Source: Oscillospiraceae bacterium
GTDB lineage: Bacteria > Bacillota > Clostridia > Oscillospirales > Ruminococcaceae
Assembly: GCA_022791315.1 (NCBI GenBank)
Contig: JAAVYW010000053.1
Span: 1 to 63,881, forward strand
Direction: 5' to 3'
Length of the DNA: 63,881 nt
Positions 15,546 through 23,637 of this stretch are shown here, one piece after another (position 1 is the stretch's first letter; every line of letters begins with the position of its first letter). Made by a program: the position numbers and the translations under genes. The notes beneath the pieces were generated by a model. It saw nothing but the letters and a program-made list of their open reading frames with translations. It made no database searches and was not told where the DNA came from.

Positions 15546-16912
15546 TTAAGTAAACTGAGCAAAAAAGGCAGGCATCTCCTCAGCAGTTACTGGCACAGGG
15601 TCATTACTGGGGCCGTTTCTGGTATAATATCCTCCATCAAAGATTACTGGGCCATTGTTGCAGATAATTCGTAAAATGATTACGGATTTGCCATGATAAT
15701 TAACATGTCTCATTTTTGCGCCTATTTGTCGCCGATAGTATTCTTGGAGTGGCATATCATTAAGTGCGTTTTTATTATCAAAATATAGGCATCGTAGTTT
15801 TCGTAAAATTTTTCCACTTCACCGTTGACGCCAGTAACATAGAATTTCCCAACTCGGATACCGCCAGCTCCGTATACTTGACGAATGGCTTCAGCATCAT
15901 CAAAATTATCTGCCACTCCAAGGAGGATATATCCGGTAGCATTTTTCCCCGCGTTGGCCATAGCTGTAAGGGTCTTGAATATTTTTTTAATTAAAGAATT
16001 ATTTCTCTTACCTGTATCCAAGTTATGGATGCCCTGCTTAAAGTCATACTGAGTATTTTCAGTGAATGATTGCTTTAGAATTGTTTCCAATTCATTTGCA
16101 TAGGAATAAAGCATCGGATCGCTTTCCCCACGTTGCACGAAGTACGCTGACAGTACGCCAGATGTAGCGGCAATCAAGTCTATTTTTTCTTGCTGAGACC
16201 ACCAACCGCCACCACCTGAAATATTAATCGTCCTTCCACCGATTCCATCTAATGTGTTGTAAAGGGCATCGTAATCAACAATGCGCTTTTCTTGTCGAAT
16301 TAACAAATTAAACAATGTGAGAAACAGTACTTGAAAATATCGGGGACCCCTATATGTTTTCGGTGAGACCATTTGAGCAATAATTGTTTTTAGACGTCCA
16401 GAAAAGATACGCTTTATTTCATCGTATACATAAAAAAATTGTTCAGATACTTTTTCTGCCGATATAGCAGCAAGGGCTTCTTCCAGCTTTTGATATCGTG
16501 TAGAGGCATCTGCTTGTTTATATCCATAATATTCATCCAGTATACTGATGTTTGATGGGGGAATCGGGTCTAATAACATCGCTCCGAGGATATCTGCGAT
16601 TTGTTCCTCGTCCATTGACTGTCGTAAATCTTCTTTTGATAGTATATTTTCCTTGACCCAAAATACAGTATCTGGATCAATGCCACCATGGAAGCTATCC
16701 TTGGTGATACTGATATTTTGCATCTGCGAAAGTAAAAGAAAATCATTGTGTGAAACGTCGCCGCGAATACGGGTAGCAATACTTCGTACCAATTGCGAAA
16801 ATTCTGTCACCACACCAGCTTGTCGGATTTCTTGCCGAGAAAGATGTTTTCCGTTGGAGTTGATACGCCTAAATACTATTGTTTCATTAAGTATAACACT
16901 ATTTTCTAATTT
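15546..16912 (-). pseudogene. DUF262 / AlbA_2-like protein, 5'-truncated and frameshifted
   Basis: The complement frame begins without a start codon at 16912 and soon reads IVFRRINSNGKHLSRQE, the FxRIN..G..Ls..E motif of DUF262 (GmrSD-type) proteins. The part carrying the DGQQR nuclease motif is missing. The C-terminal part has an AlbA_2-like nucleic-acid-binding pattern (ENTQYDFKQG, NAGKNATGYILLGVAD). Near 15776 the frame is lost in a run of five A. Adding one A restores KNALNDMPLQEYYRRQIGA and the downstream frame to 15546, with an FDGGYYTRNG-like AlbA_2 ending. So it is an intact family C-terminus broken by one base. DUF262 proteins act in restriction or phage defence. Base use is more AT-rich than its neighbours, suggesting transfer. 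Confidence 0.7.
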
Positions 16913-16915
16913 TTA

Positions 16916-17192
16916 CTATATAACTTTTTTCACATTTTCTGGACTTTTTGGTCTGCCGGTAAAATTGAATTGCTCACAAACAGTTTTGGTGTCTATTTCA
17001 TCAATGGCTAACCTGCCATCATCTCCTTGGCTATATCCGAAGCACACAAAGTCAGCATAGTTAGGTTTGCCGCTTTGTAAGATTCGGTTGATGCCCTATT
17101 TGATATTTCGACTTATGTCCCTTGCTCTCGACCTGGGCTAGGGCATAGTGGGAAGTCAGTAGGATTCGTATTTGCTGCTCGTTTAGCCACAT
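16916..17192 (-). pseudogene. Serine recombinase remnant, frameshifted
   Basis: From ATG 17192 on the complement, residues read QIRILLTSHYALAQVESKG followed by KYQIG; after one extra G the next frame continues INRILQSGKPNYADFVCFGY and DDGRLAIDE, then stops at 16916. This is the order seen in large serine recombinases (ASLAQEESR..., G-x-x-x-x-x-x-x-G-K, then fGY..DedG.lvid.eeA). The catalytic N-terminus and the C-terminal DNA-binding part are both gone. It abuts the truncated DUF262 gene, so a deletion likely joined the two. Assignment rests on pattern memory. Confidence 0.5.
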
Positions 17193-17309
17193 AGCCTCCG
17201 ACTAAAAATAGAGTTTTACACCCAAGCTGCCCTTTCAAATTCAGATCTGTCGCTCTTTCTAAAAATATTCCGGTATTTTTTCAATAGGGGTTTCCTGCCA
17301 AAAATAAGA

Positions 17310-17335
17310 GTGCCGCAGTGAAATCACTGCGGCAC
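17310..17335 (-). terminator. Second terminator downstream of tRNA-Arg
   Basis: Perfect GTGCCGCAGTGA / TCACTGCGGCAC inverted repeat; on the complement it is followed by TCTTATTTTT. Confidence 0.65.
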
Positions 17336-17362
17336 AACGAGTTTAGTATGTTCGATATAAAA

Positions 17363-17400
17363 AAGTTGACAGACCACCCCTTGGTGTAGTCTGTCAACTT
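17363..17400 (-). terminator. Terminator of tRNA-Arg
   Basis: AAGTTGACAGAC / GTCTGTCAACTT (12-bp stem), with a T-run (CTTTTTTATA) on the complement, four bases after the tRNA 3' end. Confidence 0.85.
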
Positions 17401-17404
17401 ATCA

Positions 17405-17481
17405 TGGCGTCGCTAAGAGGATTTGAACCTCCGGCCTACCGCTTAGGAGGCGGTCGCTCTATCCAGCTGAGCTATAGCGAC
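17405..17481 (-). tRNA. tRNA-Arg (anticodon CCT), CCA encoded
   Basis: Read on the complement: acceptor stem GTCGCTA/TAGCGAC, anticodon loop CTCCTAA, T-loop TTCAAAT, and encoded CCA at 17407-17405. Its 3' end faces the decayed recombinase and the phage cluster, the usual geometry for an attachment site in a tRNA gene. Confidence 0.95.
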
Positions 17482-17564
17482 AGGATGGGCTTTTTGCAAA
17501 GCCCAAGAAATAGTATAAATCCAAACGGGCAATTTGTCAACTAAGAGATAAGGCAAACTGCAAT

Positions 17565-18017
17565 TTATTTTGCAGGCGGGGGCTGCATCTGTGCCCGGAG
17601 GGCCTTTTTGCGCTTGGATTCCAGCGAGAAGACAGAAAGGGTGACGACAAGGAGGCCCAAGGTGCCAAAGAGGAAGGCAAAATAGACAATGCCCACAGGG
17701 GAGCCGGTTTTGACCCCCTCGATATTGGCATAGAGCTTGCCGCCGGAGAGAAAGACTGTCACCGGGCGGCCCTCGGGATAGGACCAGGTATCATGGGCAT
17801 TTTTCAGCTCATAGAGGGCGCCGTTATAGCGGCAAATTACATGGTGCAGGGTGAGGGTATTGCCTTTGCCCAAATACTGCTTCTCGCTCTCGGCGGAGAT
17901 TACAATGGCCTGCACTTCCTCGTACTCCGGCTGGCTGTCCCGCAGGACAAACCACAGCACCACAGTGGCAGCCAGGCAGGCCAAGGTGAGAAGGCCAAAA
18001 ATCAATGTCTTTTTCAT
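17565..18017 (-). CDS. DUF3592-like membrane protein
   Basis: 150 aa. One membrane helix at residues about 5-25 (LIFGLLTLACLAATVVLWFVL), an extracytoplasmic beta domain (VQAIVISAES, ...YPEGRPVTVFLSGG), then a second helix (about 110-130) and a basic tail. The layout of two helices around a small beta domain with a P-x-G-x-x-V segment is that of DUF3592 proteins, whose role is not known. Twelve bases downstream of the nucleosidase gene on the same strand, so probably co-transcribed. Confidence 0.65.
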   Translation of the reverse strand: MKKTLIFGLLTLACLAATVVLWFVLRDSQPEYEEVQAIVISAESEKQYLGKGNTLTLHHVICRYNGALYELKNAHDTWSYPEGRPVTVFLSGGKLYANIEGVKTGSPVGIVYFAFLFGTLGLLVVTLSVFSLESKRKKALRAQMQPPPAK

Positions 18018-18029
18018 GGCCCCTCCCGG

Positions 18030-18713
18030 CTACTCGGCCAGCGAGAGCATCTTTAGCAGGATATGGGCCGACTGGTCGGCGGCTTCGGCGAAGAAGTTGT
18101 CATAGAGTTCCTCGGCGCTGTCGTCGGCAGTGTCGGACATGGTGCGCACCACCAGGAAGGGCTTGCCGCTCATATGGGCCACCTGGGCTATAGCCGCGCC
18201 CTCCATCTCCACGCAGGCGGGGGAATAGCGGGCGGCGATGTCCCGCTTGAGGGCGCTTTCGCTCACAAACACGTCGCCGGAGACAATGCGCCCGGTGCAA
18301 AAGCGCACATTGCCCAGCTCCCGGCAGGCCTGCTCACACAGGGCGGCCAGGCCTTCATCTGCGGGGAAGCGGGAGCAGTGGGGATAGTATTTTGTGAGCA
18401 GCTCCTCGTCAAAATCGTGGAAAATCAGCTCATTGCCAATCACCACGTCCTTGACAGTGAGGCCCTGCTGCATGGCCCCGGCGATGCCCACATTGATGAG
18501 CACGTCCGCACCCAGCTCCCGCAGCATCACATGGGCGCAGAGAGCGGCGGCTACCTTGCCGATGCCGCAGCAGGCCAGCACCACCCGCTTGCCCTGGAGT
18601 GTCCCCTGGTAATAGGTGGAGCCATAGACAGTGGTGCTCTCCTCCACCTCCATCTGGTCCAGGAGCAGGGCCACCTCGGCGTCCAACGCGCCTAAAATTC
18701 CCCAAGTTTTCAT
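18030..18713 (-). CDS. mtnN: 5'-methylthioadenosine/S-adenosylhomocysteine nucleosidase
   Basis: 227 aa from ATG 18713 (SD AAAGGTG); a longer open frame upstream lacks support. Begins WGILGALDAEVALL and has INVGIAGA, then the VEMEGAAIAQVA stretch with the substrate-binding Met-Glu and a VRTMSDTADDSA motif with the catalytic Asp. It hydrolyses SAH and MTA to adenine plus the ribosyl thioether, recycling SAM by-products. Length matches the family. Confidence 0.93.
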   Translation of the reverse strand: MKTWGILGALDAEVALLLDQMEVEESTTVYGSTYYQGTLQGKRVVLACCGIGKVAAALCAHVMLRELGADVLINVGIAGAMQQGLTVKDVVIGNELIFHDFDEELLTKYYPHCSRFPADEGLAALCEQACRELGNVRFCTGRIVSGDVFVSESALKRDIAARYSPACVEMEGAAIAQVAHMSGKPFLVVRTMSDTADDSAEELYDNFFAEAADQSAHILLKMLSLAE

Positions 18714-18828
18714 ATTGCCAACACCTTTCTGTAATTTTATTTTCCCGGCGCAGCACCGGCCCTGCGGTGGCGGGCCGGCTTCCTTTCCTTCGCAAAGGAA
18801 GCGAAAGGAGAAAAGGAGACGCCGGAAG

Positions 18829-19376
18829 CTACGGCCTCCTGAAGGCGATTTTGATGATACGGGCCTGGTTGTATCTCTGCATGGCCACAAACGGCAAATC
18901 AAAGACGGCGCCGCCCAGGGAAGTGGCAAGGAACACATAACACGCGCCAAACCATTTGGAAGCGAGAACCGGCAGGAAACTCAAGGCTATATTGGTTTCA
19001 TGCACCAGCTCGGATTGGCACGTTGCCTGGGCGATTTCGTCCCAGGAGTGCTCCCTATGGGAAAAGGCAGAAGCGTCGTATGTGGGCATTTACTTTTCCG
19101 GGCCTTTCCATGCAGGAATGCGTAGAGCTTGCCTTCCCAGGGATGGGGCTGATACCATTTTTTCGTATAGTCCGCCCTGTTTTGCATACGGACATGATAG
19201 AGGAACCCGACGCATAACCGGATTGCCAGGTGGTAGAATACCGTACCAAAGGTAATAGCCAGCGTCAGGCAGGGCTCCAGACGGAAGCGGAGAAACAGGA
19301 CGGACGCGAGGACAGAGAGGAAGAAGCTAAAACAGTCGTAATTTTCAGGGCTTTCGCCATATTTTGCAGCTCCCAA
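18829..19376 (-). pseudogene. CrtO-like acyltransferase family membrane protein, frameshifted
   Basis: Two complement frames join into one protein. The first (from about 19376) has membrane helices and GKLYAFLHGKARKSK. The second (from 19089) continues MPTYDASAFS, then ATCQSELVHETNIALSFLP, and ends with MQRYNQARIIKI. The E-x-x-H-E and QRYNxxR pieces fit the glycosyl-4,4'-diaponeurosporenoate acyltransferase (CrtO) family. Adding one A to the AAA run near 19088 restores a single frame. The 5' end is also unclear: only a TTG (19376) opens the frame, while ATG at 19363 is in another frame. Either a decaying gene or base-calling errors. Confidence 0.6.
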
Positions 19377-19390
19377 TTTGAGGCGGTTAA

Positions 19391-20659
19391 TTAAAGCACG
19401 CCTGCCTCTTTCATGCTCTGGGCGGCCAGCAGCACCCCGGCCCGGGCGCTGGGATAGGTGAGCCCGCCCTGCATCCAGACGGCGTAGGGCTCCCTGAGGG
19501 GGGCGTCGGCGGAGAACTCAATGGAAGCCCCCAGGGTGAAGGCCCCGGCGGCCATAATCACCGGGCTGTCGTATCCCGGCATGGGGGAGGGCTCGGGGGT
19601 GGCAAAGGCGTCCACCGGCGCACCCCGCTGGATGCCCTTGCAGAAGGCGATGAGTTTTTCCGGGCTGCCCAGCTCCAGGGCCTGGATGATGTCGGCCCGG
19701 GGCTCTAAGCTCCCCGGCTTTGCGGCATAGCCAAACTGCTCAAAGAGGGCGGCTGCAAAGTGGGCAGTCTTCAGCGCGGCGGCGGTGACGCAGGGGGCAT
19801 GGAACAGCCCCATGTACATGGGCCGCAGCTGGTTTAGGGTGCAGCCCACCTCCCGGCCCACGCCGGGGGCAGTGAGGCGGTAGGCGCAGGCGTTCACCAA
19901 ATCGCCCCGCCCTACAATGTAGCCGCCAGTGAAGGCCTGGCCGCCGCCGGGGTTCTTGATGAGGGAGCCCACTGCCAAATCGGCCCCCACCTGGGTGGGC
20001 TCCTGCTGCTCCACGAACTCGCCGTAGCAGTTGTCCACCACGGCCAGGACAGCGGGGTTGGCCTCCTTGGCCTGGCGGATTATCTCCCCAATAACGGCTA
20101 CCGGCAGGGAATCCCGCAGGGCATAGCCCCGGGAGCGCTGGATATAGACGATTTTAGCGCCCTTCACCTCCCGGCGGATGGACTCATAGTCCGGGGCGGA
20201 GTCGGGCAGCAAATCCACCTGGCGGTAGGTAATCCCAAAATCCCGCAGGGTGCCCATATTCTCATTGCTTTCCCCCAGGCCAATGACAGTTTGGAGGGTG
20301 TCATAGGGCGTACCGGTGACGCAGAGCATGGTATCGCCGGGGCGCAGGACGCCAAAGAGCGCGGCAGTGAGGGCGTGGGTGCCGCAGGTGAAATTGTGGC
20401 GCACTAAGGCGTCTTCACAGCCAAAAATCTGGGCATAGACGGCGTCCAGGGTCTCCCGGCCCCGGTCGTTGTAGCCGTAGCCGGTGGAGCCGCAGAAATG
20501 GGACTCACTCACCTGGTTGTCGCCAAAGGCCTTCAGCACCTTGAGCTGGTTGTAGTTCTCGTTCTCCTCAATCCGGGAAAAGGCGGGCCGCAGGGAGGCC
20601 TCCGCCCGTTCTGCGGCGGCGAGGATTTCAGGGTCTATCTGGAAAAAGGGAAAAGACAT
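19391..20659 (-). CDS. YnbB-type PLP enzyme (methionine gamma-lyase-like, aluminium resistance family)
   Basis: 422 aa. N-terminus FQIDPEILAAAERAEA and the GSTGYGYNDRGRETLD segment are hallmarks of the Met_gamma_lyase (PF06838) family. The PLP lysine is in SLIKNPGGG, after the Asp in VVDNCYGEF. The fold is that of Cys/Met-metabolism enzymes. The physiological reaction is not settled; members were tied to aluminium resistance in old work. Ordinary single-copy Firmicutes gene of normal length. Confidence 0.88.
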   Translation of the reverse strand: MSFPFFQIDPEILAAAERAEASLRPAFSRIEENENYNQLKVLKAFGDNQVSESHFCGSTGYGYNDRGRETLDAVYAQIFGCEDALVRHNFTCGTHALTAALFGVLRPGDTMLCVTGTPYDTLQTVIGLGESNENMGTLRDFGITYRQVDLLPDSAPDYESIRREVKGAKIVYIQRSRGYALRDSLPVAVIGEIIRQAKEANPAVLAVVDNCYGEFVEQQEPTQVGADLAVGSLIKNPGGGQAFTGGYIVGRGDLVNACAYRLTAPGVGREVGCTLNQLRPMYMGLFHAPCVTAAALKTAHFAAALFEQFGYAAKPGSLEPRADIIQALELGSPEKLIAFCKGIQRGAPVDAFATPEPSPMPGYDSPVIMAAGAFTLGASIEFSADAPLREPYAVWMQGGLTYPSARAGVLLAAQSMKEAGVL

Positions 20660-20697
20660 GGGACTCTACTCCTTGTTCTTTTGGTTTAAATGGGGTA

Positions 20698-21450
20698 TCA
20701 CACTTTCACCAGCCAGCCGCAGGGCGCAAACCCCATCCCCTCATAAAAGGGGCGCAGCGCTGGGCGGCAGGCCACCAGGGCCCTTTTGAGCCCCCGGCTT
20801 GCCAGCTGCCTGCACAGCGCCTCTGTCACGGCACGCCCCAGGCCCTTTCCCCGGTGGGCGGGGGAGACGGCGATATTTTCCAGGATGGCTGTGCCGCCGT
20901 GGCAATGGGCCATCTCGGCGCAGGCGATGAGACAGCCGGCGGTATCCCGTGCCGGGAGGGTCAGACGACGGCCGCTTTTGCGCCCGGCAAAGAGGGTGGC
21001 GCGGAAGGGTTCCAGCTCCGGGCAGCCGGGGAAAATGCCCCGCAGGAAGGCCCAGAGCTCCCCGGAGGGGCAGTCTGGGGGGAGAGGGTCAGCAGTTTCT
21101 CCCGGCTTTAGCGCCCGGCAGAGCAGCAGCCTGCTCTCCTCCCCGGCCAGCCCCAGGGAGCTTGCCGCGTCAGGCAGGCAGAGCAGGGGGGAGGGGAAGC
21201 CGGACAGGAACAGCCGCAGCTCCTCCCCCCGCTCCTGCGGGTAGGGGATTGCCAGGGAGAGGAAACGGGCGGAAACCAGGGCCAGGGGATTCCCCGCCCC
21301 GTCGGTCTGCGCCCAGATGCCCCCCGCCTCCCCGGAGGAGGCCAGCGCCGAGAGGGTGCAGATGGCCCCATAGTCCAAGGGGGAGAAAGGGGCCGCCAGC
21401 CCGCCGCCCTCCCCCCATGCAGGGGGGAGGGCGGCCAAGAGGGTCAGCAT
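20698..21450 (-). CDS. GNAT-family N-acetyltransferase
   Basis: 250 aa. The C-terminal half is a GNAT domain: beta-4 AILENIAVSPAHR, then the acetyl-CoA loop RGKGLGRAV, and a final ALRPFYEGMGFAPCG. The N-terminal 110 residues are a diverged second domain, as in two-domain GNATs. Its start overlaps the stop of the upstream M42 peptidase gene by 7 bases, so it is coupled to it. Substrate unknown. Confidence 0.82.
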   Translation of the reverse strand: MLTLLAALPPAWGEGGGLAAPFSPLDYGAICTLSALASSGEAGGIWAQTDGAGNPLALVSARFLSLAIPYPQERGEELRLFLSGFPSPLLCLPDAASSLGLAGEESRLLLCRALKPGETADPLPPDCPSGELWAFLRGIFPGCPELEPFRATLFAGRKSGRRLTLPARDTAGCLIACAEMAHCHGGTAILENIAVSPAHRGKGLGRAVTEALCRQLASRGLKRALVACRPALRPFYEGMGFAPCGWLVKV

Positions 21451-22472
21451 CCCACGGTGTCCACCAGGGCGGCCAACAGGTCATAGGAGGCAAAGAGGTC
21501 GGACTTTTTCAGCACGCTGGCCCCGGCGTGGATATACCGGCCGGGCAGCGAGACCCCCACCACCTTGACCCCGTCCACTGCCCTGTGGATGGAGCCGGCG
21601 TCAGTGCCGCCGGAGGGATAGGTCTTGATTTGATAGGGGATGCTCTTCTCCTCCGCCGTCTTTTTGGCCAAGAGGAACAGGTCGCGGGGATAGAGGGTGC
21701 CCCCGTCTTTAAAGGAGAGCACCGGCCCCTTCCCCTGGGCGCAGACGTTTTTGGAGACGGCGGGCATGTCGCTGGCAGTGGTTACATCCACCACAATGCC
21801 GAAGTCCGGGTCCAGGGCGTTGGTGGCGGTGACAGCGCCGCTGCCGCCGATTTCCTCACACACGGTAAAGACAAAATAGGCGTCCTGGGCAAAGGTCTCG
21901 TTTTTTGCCAGCTCCATCAGCAGGGCGCAGCCCGCCCGGTCGTCCAGGGCCTTGGCCTTCACCCGGCCGTCGCCGAATTCCACCCAGTCGGAGAGGAAGT
22001 GCACCCTATCGCCGGGGGCGGCCAGCTTTTCGGCCTCTTCCTTGCTTTTGGCCCCGATGTCAATACACAGGGAGTCCATCTCCGGGGCCTGGCCCCGCTC
22101 GTCCCCTTTTGTCATGTGGATGGCCTTGACGCCGATGACGCCGGGGATATTCTGTTCCCCCACTGTCACCCGCTTGGACACTGTGACCCGCACATCCACC
22201 CCGCCCACAGTGGAGAAGCGCAGGAAGCCGTCCTCCAGCACCTCGGTGACAATGTAGCCCACCTCGTCCATGTGGGCGGCCAACATCCGTTTCTGCCCAT
22301 CCGGGTTTGTCCCCTTTTTATAGGCAATCACGTTTCCCAGCGGCGTGCGGCTCACCTGGCACACACCCTCTAATTCCCGGGCAATATAATCCGCCACAGC
22401 CCCCTCGTCCCCCGAGGTGCCGTTCAGCGCACACAGGGCTTTCACCCGTTCCAGCAGCGCATCCTGGTTCAT
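21444..22472 (-). CDS. M42-family metallo-aminopeptidase (first of a tandem pair)
   Basis: 342 aa. Metal ligands are visible in order: LAAHMDEVG (His, Asp), KALDDRAG (bridging Asp), VCEEIGGSGA (catalytic Glu and Glu ligand), FGIVVDVT (Asp), GGTDAGSIH and PGRYIHAGASV (His). M42 enzymes form large tetrahedral cytosolic complexes that trim short peptides. The E-E-I-G-G-S-G-A variant differs from the more usual EEVGLRGA. A paralogue lies directly upstream. Confidence 0.92.
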   Translation of the reverse strand: MNQDALLERVKALCALNGTSGDEGAVADYIARELEGVCQVSRTPLGNVIAYKKGTNPDGQKRMLAAHMDEVGYIVTEVLEDGFLRFSTVGGVDVRVTVSKRVTVGEQNIPGVIGVKAIHMTKGDERGQAPEMDSLCIDIGAKSKEEAEKLAAPGDRVHFLSDWVEFGDGRVKAKALDDRAGCALLMELAKNETFAQDAYFVFTVCEEIGGSGAVTATNALDPDFGIVVDVTTASDMPAVSKNVCAQGKGPVLSFKDGGTLYPRDLFLLAKKTAEEKSIPYQIKTYPSGGTDAGSIHRAVDGVKVVGVSLPGRYIHAGASVLKKSDLFASYDLLAALVDTVGC

Positions 22473-22500
22473 TTATCCTCATTCCTTTCCGCGTGAAGCT

Positions 22501-23541
22501 CTAGTTTTCGGTTCCCCATGTGTCGATTATGTAGGCCGCAATCAGGTCCCCAACAGCTTTTACGTCCTCCGGGTCAATGACCTCTACCGGGGAGTGCATA
22601 TACCGTTCCGGGATGGAGAGCAGCCCGGTGACAACGCCGCTGCCCGAAGTGTGGATGGCGTCGGCGTCGGTGCCGGTGCGCCCGCCCATGACCTCGGTGG
22701 TGTAGGGGATGTCATGCCGCTTGGCGGCCTCCACCAGGGCCTTGCTCATCTTGGGGTTCAAAATAGGCGCAAAGCCAATTGCTGCGCCGCTGCCCATCTT
22801 GGGGCAGTGGGGCTTGTCCCCATGGGCAAACCCAAAGGTCACGTCCACGGCAATGGCATGGGTGGCCCCGGCAGCATAGTGGGCTGTGCGGGCCCCTTGG
22901 GAGCCGATTTCCTCCATGGCGGCAAACACCACAGTCACATTGCAGTCCAGGGAAGCGCCCTTGAGCTTGTCCAGCGCCCAGAGCAGGGAGGCGCAGCCTG
23001 CCCGGTCGTCCAGGGCCTTGCCGCTCACCATGCCGTTTTGCAGCTCCACCAGGGGGGCCAGCACCACGGCCCAGTCGCCAATGCTCACGTGCTTCTCCGC
23101 TTCCTCCTTGGAATAGCCGATGTCAATCGCCATGTCGTCCATCTCCAGGAGCTTTTTCCGGTCGTCGCTGCTGGTGAGATGGGGCGGCACAGAGCACACC
23201 ACGCCGTACACTGGTTCGTCGGCCAGCACCAGCACCTCCTGGCCCATCAGGCCCCGGCGGTCCAGCCCGCCCACGGCGGCGATTTTCAGGTAGCCCTTGT
23301 CGTCAATTTCCCGCACCATCATGCCAATCTCGTCTAAGTGCGCGGTCAAGGTGATGTGATCCGCTTTCTCCGGGGCGTTGCCCTCTCTGGCCAGGAGCAC
23401 ATTCCCCAGCGTATCGGTGGAAACCTGGCCGTAGGGTGCCAGCAGCTCCGCCCCGCAGGCCGCCGCGCCGTATTCCCGGCCGCTGGTCCCGTGGGCGGCC
23501 GTCAGTTTCCCCAGTGCCTCCCGTATATCCATCTGTCCCAT
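22501..23541 (-). CDS. M42-family metallo-aminopeptidase (second of a tandem pair)
   Basis: 346 aa. Ligand motifs: LTAHLDEIGMM, KALDDRAGCASL, AMEEIGSQGARTA, AIAVDVTFG, GRTGTDADAIHTSG and PERYMHSPVEVI. It shares its architecture with the gene at 21444 but diverges enough for different substrate preference. The 28-base gap to the downstream paralogue contains an SD, so both are one transcript, probably heteromeric or complementary peptidases for peptide catabolism. Confidence 0.92.
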   Translation of the reverse strand: MGQMDIREALGKLTAAHGTSGREYGAAACGAELLAPYGQVSTDTLGNVLLAREGNAPEKADHITLTAHLDEIGMMVREIDDKGYLKIAAVGGLDRRGLMGQEVLVLADEPVYGVVCSVPPHLTSSDDRKKLLEMDDMAIDIGYSKEEAEKHVSIGDWAVVLAPLVELQNGMVSGKALDDRAGCASLLWALDKLKGASLDCNVTVVFAAMEEIGSQGARTAHYAAGATHAIAVDVTFGFAHGDKPHCPKMGSGAAIGFAPILNPKMSKALVEAAKRHDIPYTTEVMGGRTGTDADAIHTSGSGVVTGLLSIPERYMHSPVEVIDPEDVKAVGDLIAAYIIDTWGTEN

Positions 23542-23637
23542 TTTCTTCGCTCATTCCTTTCTGTTTTCGGGGGTTCCCGCCCCGTCCGTTTCTCTCTCGG
23601 TTGCCTGTTTTGGGATGTTCTCCCGCCCCCAGCAGGG

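Noticed and set aside
15465-15674. 69-codon + strand frame after the endolysin
   Set aside because: No SD; it is antisense to the restored C-terminal part of the DUF262/AlbA_2-like gene.
20949-22373. Long + strand open frame of 474 codons opposite the GNAT and M42 genes
   Set aside because: GC-rich antisense shadow: no SD, no family features, and two well-supported genes lie on the other strand.
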